From Oscillatoria nigro-viridis PCC 7112 (GTDB lineage: Bacteria > Cyanobacteriota > Cyanobacteriia > Cyanobacteriales > Microcoleaceae): a DNA stretch of 64,000 bases. Made by a program: the position numbers and the translations under genes. A model generated the notes under the pieces. That model saw only the letters and a list, made by a program, of their open reading frames with translations. It had not been told where the DNA came from and did not search any database. The stretch is from NCBI RefSeq assembly GCF_000317475.1, contig NC_019729.1:6276501-6340500 (forward strand), given 5' to 3'. Within the stretch, counting starts at the first letter, position 1; each line of letters starts with the position of its first letter. Positions 61,670 through 64,000 of this stretch are shown here, one piece after another.

Positions 61670-61837
61670 TTGTCAATCCAGACGGTACGAGCCGTTTTCC
61701 CCCCGATGTGGATTTTAATGCTGTTAAAAAAGTAGCCGAATTTATCACGCCGGTGCCGGGAGGAATCGGCCTGATGACTGTTGCTATGCTTTTGGAAAAT
61801 ACCGTTTCGAGTTATATTGAATACGGTTCTAATTGAA
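61670..61837 (+). pseudogene. Duplicated 3' fragment of folD
   Basis: GTCAATCCAGACGGTACGAG to the folD stop codon is repeated here with several substitutions (for example GGGCCGATG became GGCCTGATG). It has no start and no Rossmann domain. It is a by-product of the tandem duplication. Confidence 0.85.
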
Positions 61838-61909
61838 TTGGGGCAAACTTGTGAGCCAGTATTGGTTCAATTAGGGTTAGTAATCTACCAACATACAGAG
61901 ATTTTAGCT

Positions 61910-62671
61910 ATGGCTTTAAAACCCGATCCATCAGGGATAATGCGCTTAATTGGCGACAACGCCTCGGAAGTAATTCAACTTACTCCTGGAGATCTAACAA
62001 ACTTCCCTTTAGGAGCTTGGGCCCTCGATGGCAACGATACAGTAGATGGGTCAGGGGCTAGCGAGTTAATCCTGGGAAATGAAGGGGAAGATTTTCTCAC
62101 AGGCTTTGCAGGCAACGATTCTTTATTTGGGGGAAAAGGAAGAGATGCCCTGTATGGAAATGAGGGAAATGACTGCCTCAGTGGTGGTCTAGATGCTGAT
62201 TTCCTTACTGGAGACGCTGGCGATGATATTTTATTTGGGGGTAGAGGCAATGATATTTTAGGTGGCGGAGATGGGAATAACACTCTGGTTGGCGGCTTGG
62301 GCAGAGACTTATTAAATTGTGAGTTGGGCAATAATTTATGCGTTCTAGGAATAGATCCTGCCACTACAGATATCAATTCTAGTGATAGAATCGCACGTTT
62401 CGATCCTGATTTTGATCGCATTGGATTAGCGAGTGACTTAACGGTCAATGATATAGTGTTGGAGCCGCTACAGAATGTGACAGTAACAGTTAGATTCGAT
62501 TTCCCGCAAGCTTTACAAGCATTCTTCCCTCCAGCTTTTTTCAGCGAATTTAGCGAACCTCTTTCAGGAACTCTAATCAGAGTCAGGAATTCTAACGCGA
62601 TTTTAGGTTTTGTAGACGATGTAACCCCTAATGAACTACAAAGCAGGATTATTTCGGTTCAGGGTTTCTAA
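61910..62671 (+). CDS. RTX repeat protein, copy 2
   Basis: A 253-residue near-duplicate of the protein at 60575-61372, from the ATG at 61910. Nonapeptides include GNEGEDFLT, GFAGNDSLF, GGKGRDALY, GNEGNDCLS, GDAGDDILF and GGRGNDILG; most substitutions restore a better GGxGxD pattern than in copy 1. The main difference is a 12-residue shorter stretch before SGTLIRVRNS. It is flanked by the same palindromic element. Substitution outside the repeats is modest, so the duplication is fairly recent but not new. Confidence 0.8.
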   Translation: MALKPDPSGIMRLIGDNASEVIQLTPGDLTNFPLGAWALDGNDTVDGSGASELILGNEGEDFLTGFAGNDSLFGGKGRDALYGNEGNDCLSGGLDADFLTGDAGDDILFGGRGNDILGGGDGNNTLVGGLGRDLLNCELGNNLCVLGIDPATTDINSSDRIARFDPDFDRIGLASDLTVNDIVLEPLQNVTVTVRFDFPQALQAFFPPAFFSEFSEPLSGTLIRVRNSNAILGFVDDVTPNELQSRIISVQGF

Positions 62672-62737
62672 GTTCAGGACAATCATTGGTGATCTCACCA
62701 ACTTATAATGTTGTTAGCTACAAATTAACTCCTGATA

Positions 62738-62838
62738 TTTACAGGACTTACGCATAAATGCTAGTAGTAGGGTGCGTATTTAGCACCTTACTACTATGGG
62801 TAGTGTAAAAATTGACTGTGCAGCGTAAGTATTGTAAA
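62738..62838. mobile_element. MITE-like palindromic element, copy 2
   Basis: It has the same arms as at 61439-61539, with changes in the right outer arm (GCGTAAGTATTGTAAA). It lies between the second RTX gene and the methyltransferase gene. Confidence 0.75.
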
Positions 62839-62926
62839 ATTATTGACTCTTTGAGTCCGGAGCGGCGGACGAAAGTTGGTGTAGTAGCGATTTCAAGCTC
62901 CTCTCGAAATCACTAATCACTAAGAT

Positions 62927-63700
62927 TTAGTGTGAGGAATTCAAGACAGCAACAACGCGAATTCGGCGATAATCTGCAATCCAATTACCATCGCGGTACA
63001 GGGTCGGCTGCAAACGCTCTTCAACTCCGTTAATTACGTGCGATCGCACATCATCAGACAACCCCGACAAAAACCCACCAGCAAACATCTCAATCCAATT
63101 TACCATACCCGCCCTGCCGCCTTCTAGGGGAGTAGGGCGATCGAATAACACCGCATAACCCACATCAAATCCCTGCTTTTCCAAAAGCCCAGCATACTCG
63201 CCAATACTCGGAAAATACCAAGGATTAAGCGCTTCAGGCTCCTCGCAGCCAATTTCTGACAAAACACTCAAAAGTGCGCGGACGATCGCCCCCACGTTCC
63301 CTTTACCGCCAAACTCAGCCACAAAACGCCCTCCCGGCTTCAGCGCTTTTTCCACACAATTAATTACAGCCTCCGGCTGCTTAATCCAGTGCAAAACCGC
63401 ATTAGAAAAAACAGCATCTAACGGCTCTTCAACTTGAAAACTCCTCGCATCAGCTACAGCGAAGTTAATGTGAGGATAGTTAACTTTTGCCGTGGAAATC
63501 ATCGACAAAGATGAATCAATACCTTGCACAAAAGCACCACTTTGAGCAATTTTTTCAGTTAACTGTCCCGTACCGCAGCCCAAATCCAGAATTTGTTCAC
63601 CAGCCTTCGGAGCGAGTAACTCCAAAAGCGATTCGCCGTACTGCCAAACAAAAGCATGATTTTGCTCGTAAAGAGCTGAATTCCAAAAATATTGTGACAT
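62927..63700 (-). CDS. Class I SAM-dependent methyltransferase
   Basis: A 257-residue Rossmann methyltransferase. The SAM-binding motif I is ILDLGCGTGQLTEKIAQSG (about 37-55). Asp in QGIDSSLSMI is the acidic loop, VADARSF is motif II, and SNAVLHWIKQPEAVI resembles the trans-aconitate methyltransferase group. The C-terminal half contains no further recognisable domain. Its last bases are included in the tandem duplication of the preceding genes. The physiological substrate is unknown. Confidence 0.88.
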   Translation of the reverse strand: MSQYFWNSALYEQNHAFVWQYGESLLELLAPKAGEQILDLGCGTGQLTEKIAQSGAFVQGIDSSLSMISTAKVNYPHINFAVADARSFQVEEPLDAVFSNAVLHWIKQPEAVINCVEKALKPGGRFVAEFGGKGNVGAIVRALLSVLSEIGCEEPEALNPWYFPSIGEYAGLLEKQGFDVGYAVLFDRPTPLEGGRAGMVNWIEMFAGGFLSGLSDDVRSHVINGVEERLQPTLYRDGNWIADYRRIRVVAVLNSSH

Positions 63701-63757
63701 CTCTTCTCTCCTCTTCTCTTCGTGTCCTTCGCGCCTTCGCGGTTCGTTATTAAATTA

Positions 63758-64000
63758 TTAGCCAGCAAGCAAACCAATTCCATCCCCATCAATACGGCAA
63801 ACCCTAATATTTTCCAAAATGCGCGCTCCCTGCTTTTCATAAAAAGCAATTCCCGGTGCATTTCCAGTATTAACAGTCCATTCAATCCGCCCGCAATTTG
63901 TGGACTCAGCAATTTGTGCCAAATACTTTAACAGCGCTGTACCGACTCCCATACCGCGCATAGGAGCTTGCACAAATAAATCATCAAGCCAAAGACACGG
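63758..64000 (-). CDS. GNAT-family N-acetyltransferase, cut by the window edge
   Basis: The frame is open to the right edge: 80 C-terminal residues are visible, from LWLDDLFVQAPMRGMGVGTA. Motif A of the acetyl-CoA site is MRGMGVGTALLKYL (V-x-x-x-x-R/Q-x-x-G-x-G/A), and WTVNTGNAPGIAFYEKQGAR is the usual C-terminal segment. The start lies outside the window. Its substrate cannot be assigned. Confidence 0.88.
   Translation of the reverse strand, partial: PCLWLDDLFVQAPMRGMGVGTALLKYLAQIAESTNCGRIEWTVNTGNAPGIAFYEKQGARILENIRVCRIDGDGIGLLAG

Larger units (their letters stand above)
61670..62968 (+). repeat. Tandem duplication, unit 2
   Basis: The second copy of the unit at 60334-61669. It ends in the intact methyltransferase gene, so the ancestral order was folD, RTX gene, methyltransferase. 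Confidence 0.8.

Noticed and set aside
1..64000. tRNA or rRNA genes
   Set aside because: Reading both strands by eye I found no cloverleaf with a TTCGA/TTCAA T-loop and matching acceptor stem, and no rRNA-like sequence; a covariance search could still find one.

Overview
The window is cyanobacterial chromosome, most likely from a filamentous, non-heterocystous Oscillatoriales-type organism (Microcoleus/Oscillatoria-like; this placement is an inference). The supporting signs are an ndhN gene, the octamer GCGATCGC recurring throughout, a cyanobacterial ribosomal-protein gene order (no rpsJ at the head, no rpsN between rplE and rpsH, no rpmD between rpsE and rplO, no rpsD before rpoA), and many short tandem heptanucleotide arrays between genes.

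Layout. 1-2.7 kb: a histone-deacetylase-family hydrolase (+), then on the minus strand a small acidic protein resembling the Slr1339 salt-stress family, a von Willebrand A protein and ndhN. 2.8-21.1 kb: one very long plus-strand ribosomal supercluster, rplC-rplD-rplW-rplB-rpsS-rplV-rpsC-rplP-rpmC-rpsQ-rplN-rplX-rplE-rpsH-rplF-rplR-rpsE-rplO-secY-adk-infA-rpmJ-rpsM-rpsK-rpoA-rplQ-truA-rplM-rpsI, closed by a terminator and followed by rpmE and prfA (to 22.6 kb). Its spacers are filled with heptamer repeats, and a separate extended -10 promoter with a hairpin-rich leader precedes rpmJ.

22.5-28.4 kb is an accessory region. A membrane-anchored coiled-coil protein ending in a HicA-like domain and a small secreted protein sit between a truncated and a complete copy of the same unknown gene. 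Next come tandem XRE regulators, the second of which carries a frameshift and is split by an IS200/IS605-type tnpB element, and a decayed Crp-type regulator. 28.4-33.6 kb looks like a zinc-limitation cluster: a Zur/Fur-like palindrome (now separated from its gene by an IS630 element), a COG0523 metallochaperone with a His-rich loop, folE, hisI, a second palindrome and a hemB paralog broken by a 5-bp duplication. 33.9-36.6 kb holds an ABC-F ATPase and a fructosamine-kinase-like gene.

36.9-48.8 kb is an insertion-sequence graveyard: two decayed IS1-like elements (one truncating a ParD-like antitoxin, one abutting a broken 3'-5' exonuclease gene), a second frameshifted tnpB element, and IS5, IS701-like and IS66-like remnants. 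Among them are a GYF_2-domain protein, a CHASE-type histidine kinase and two small conserved proteins. 48.7-64 kb returns to ordinary chromosome: an M24-fold protein lacking most metal ligands, galT, a UbiB/ABC1 kinase, a GAF histidine kinase, an unknown membrane protein, leuD, a Nudix hydrolase, an OB-fold-like exported protein, folD, two tandemly duplicated RTX-repeat proteins, a methyltransferase and a GNAT gene cut by the window edge. I saw no tRNA, rRNA or CRISPR array.
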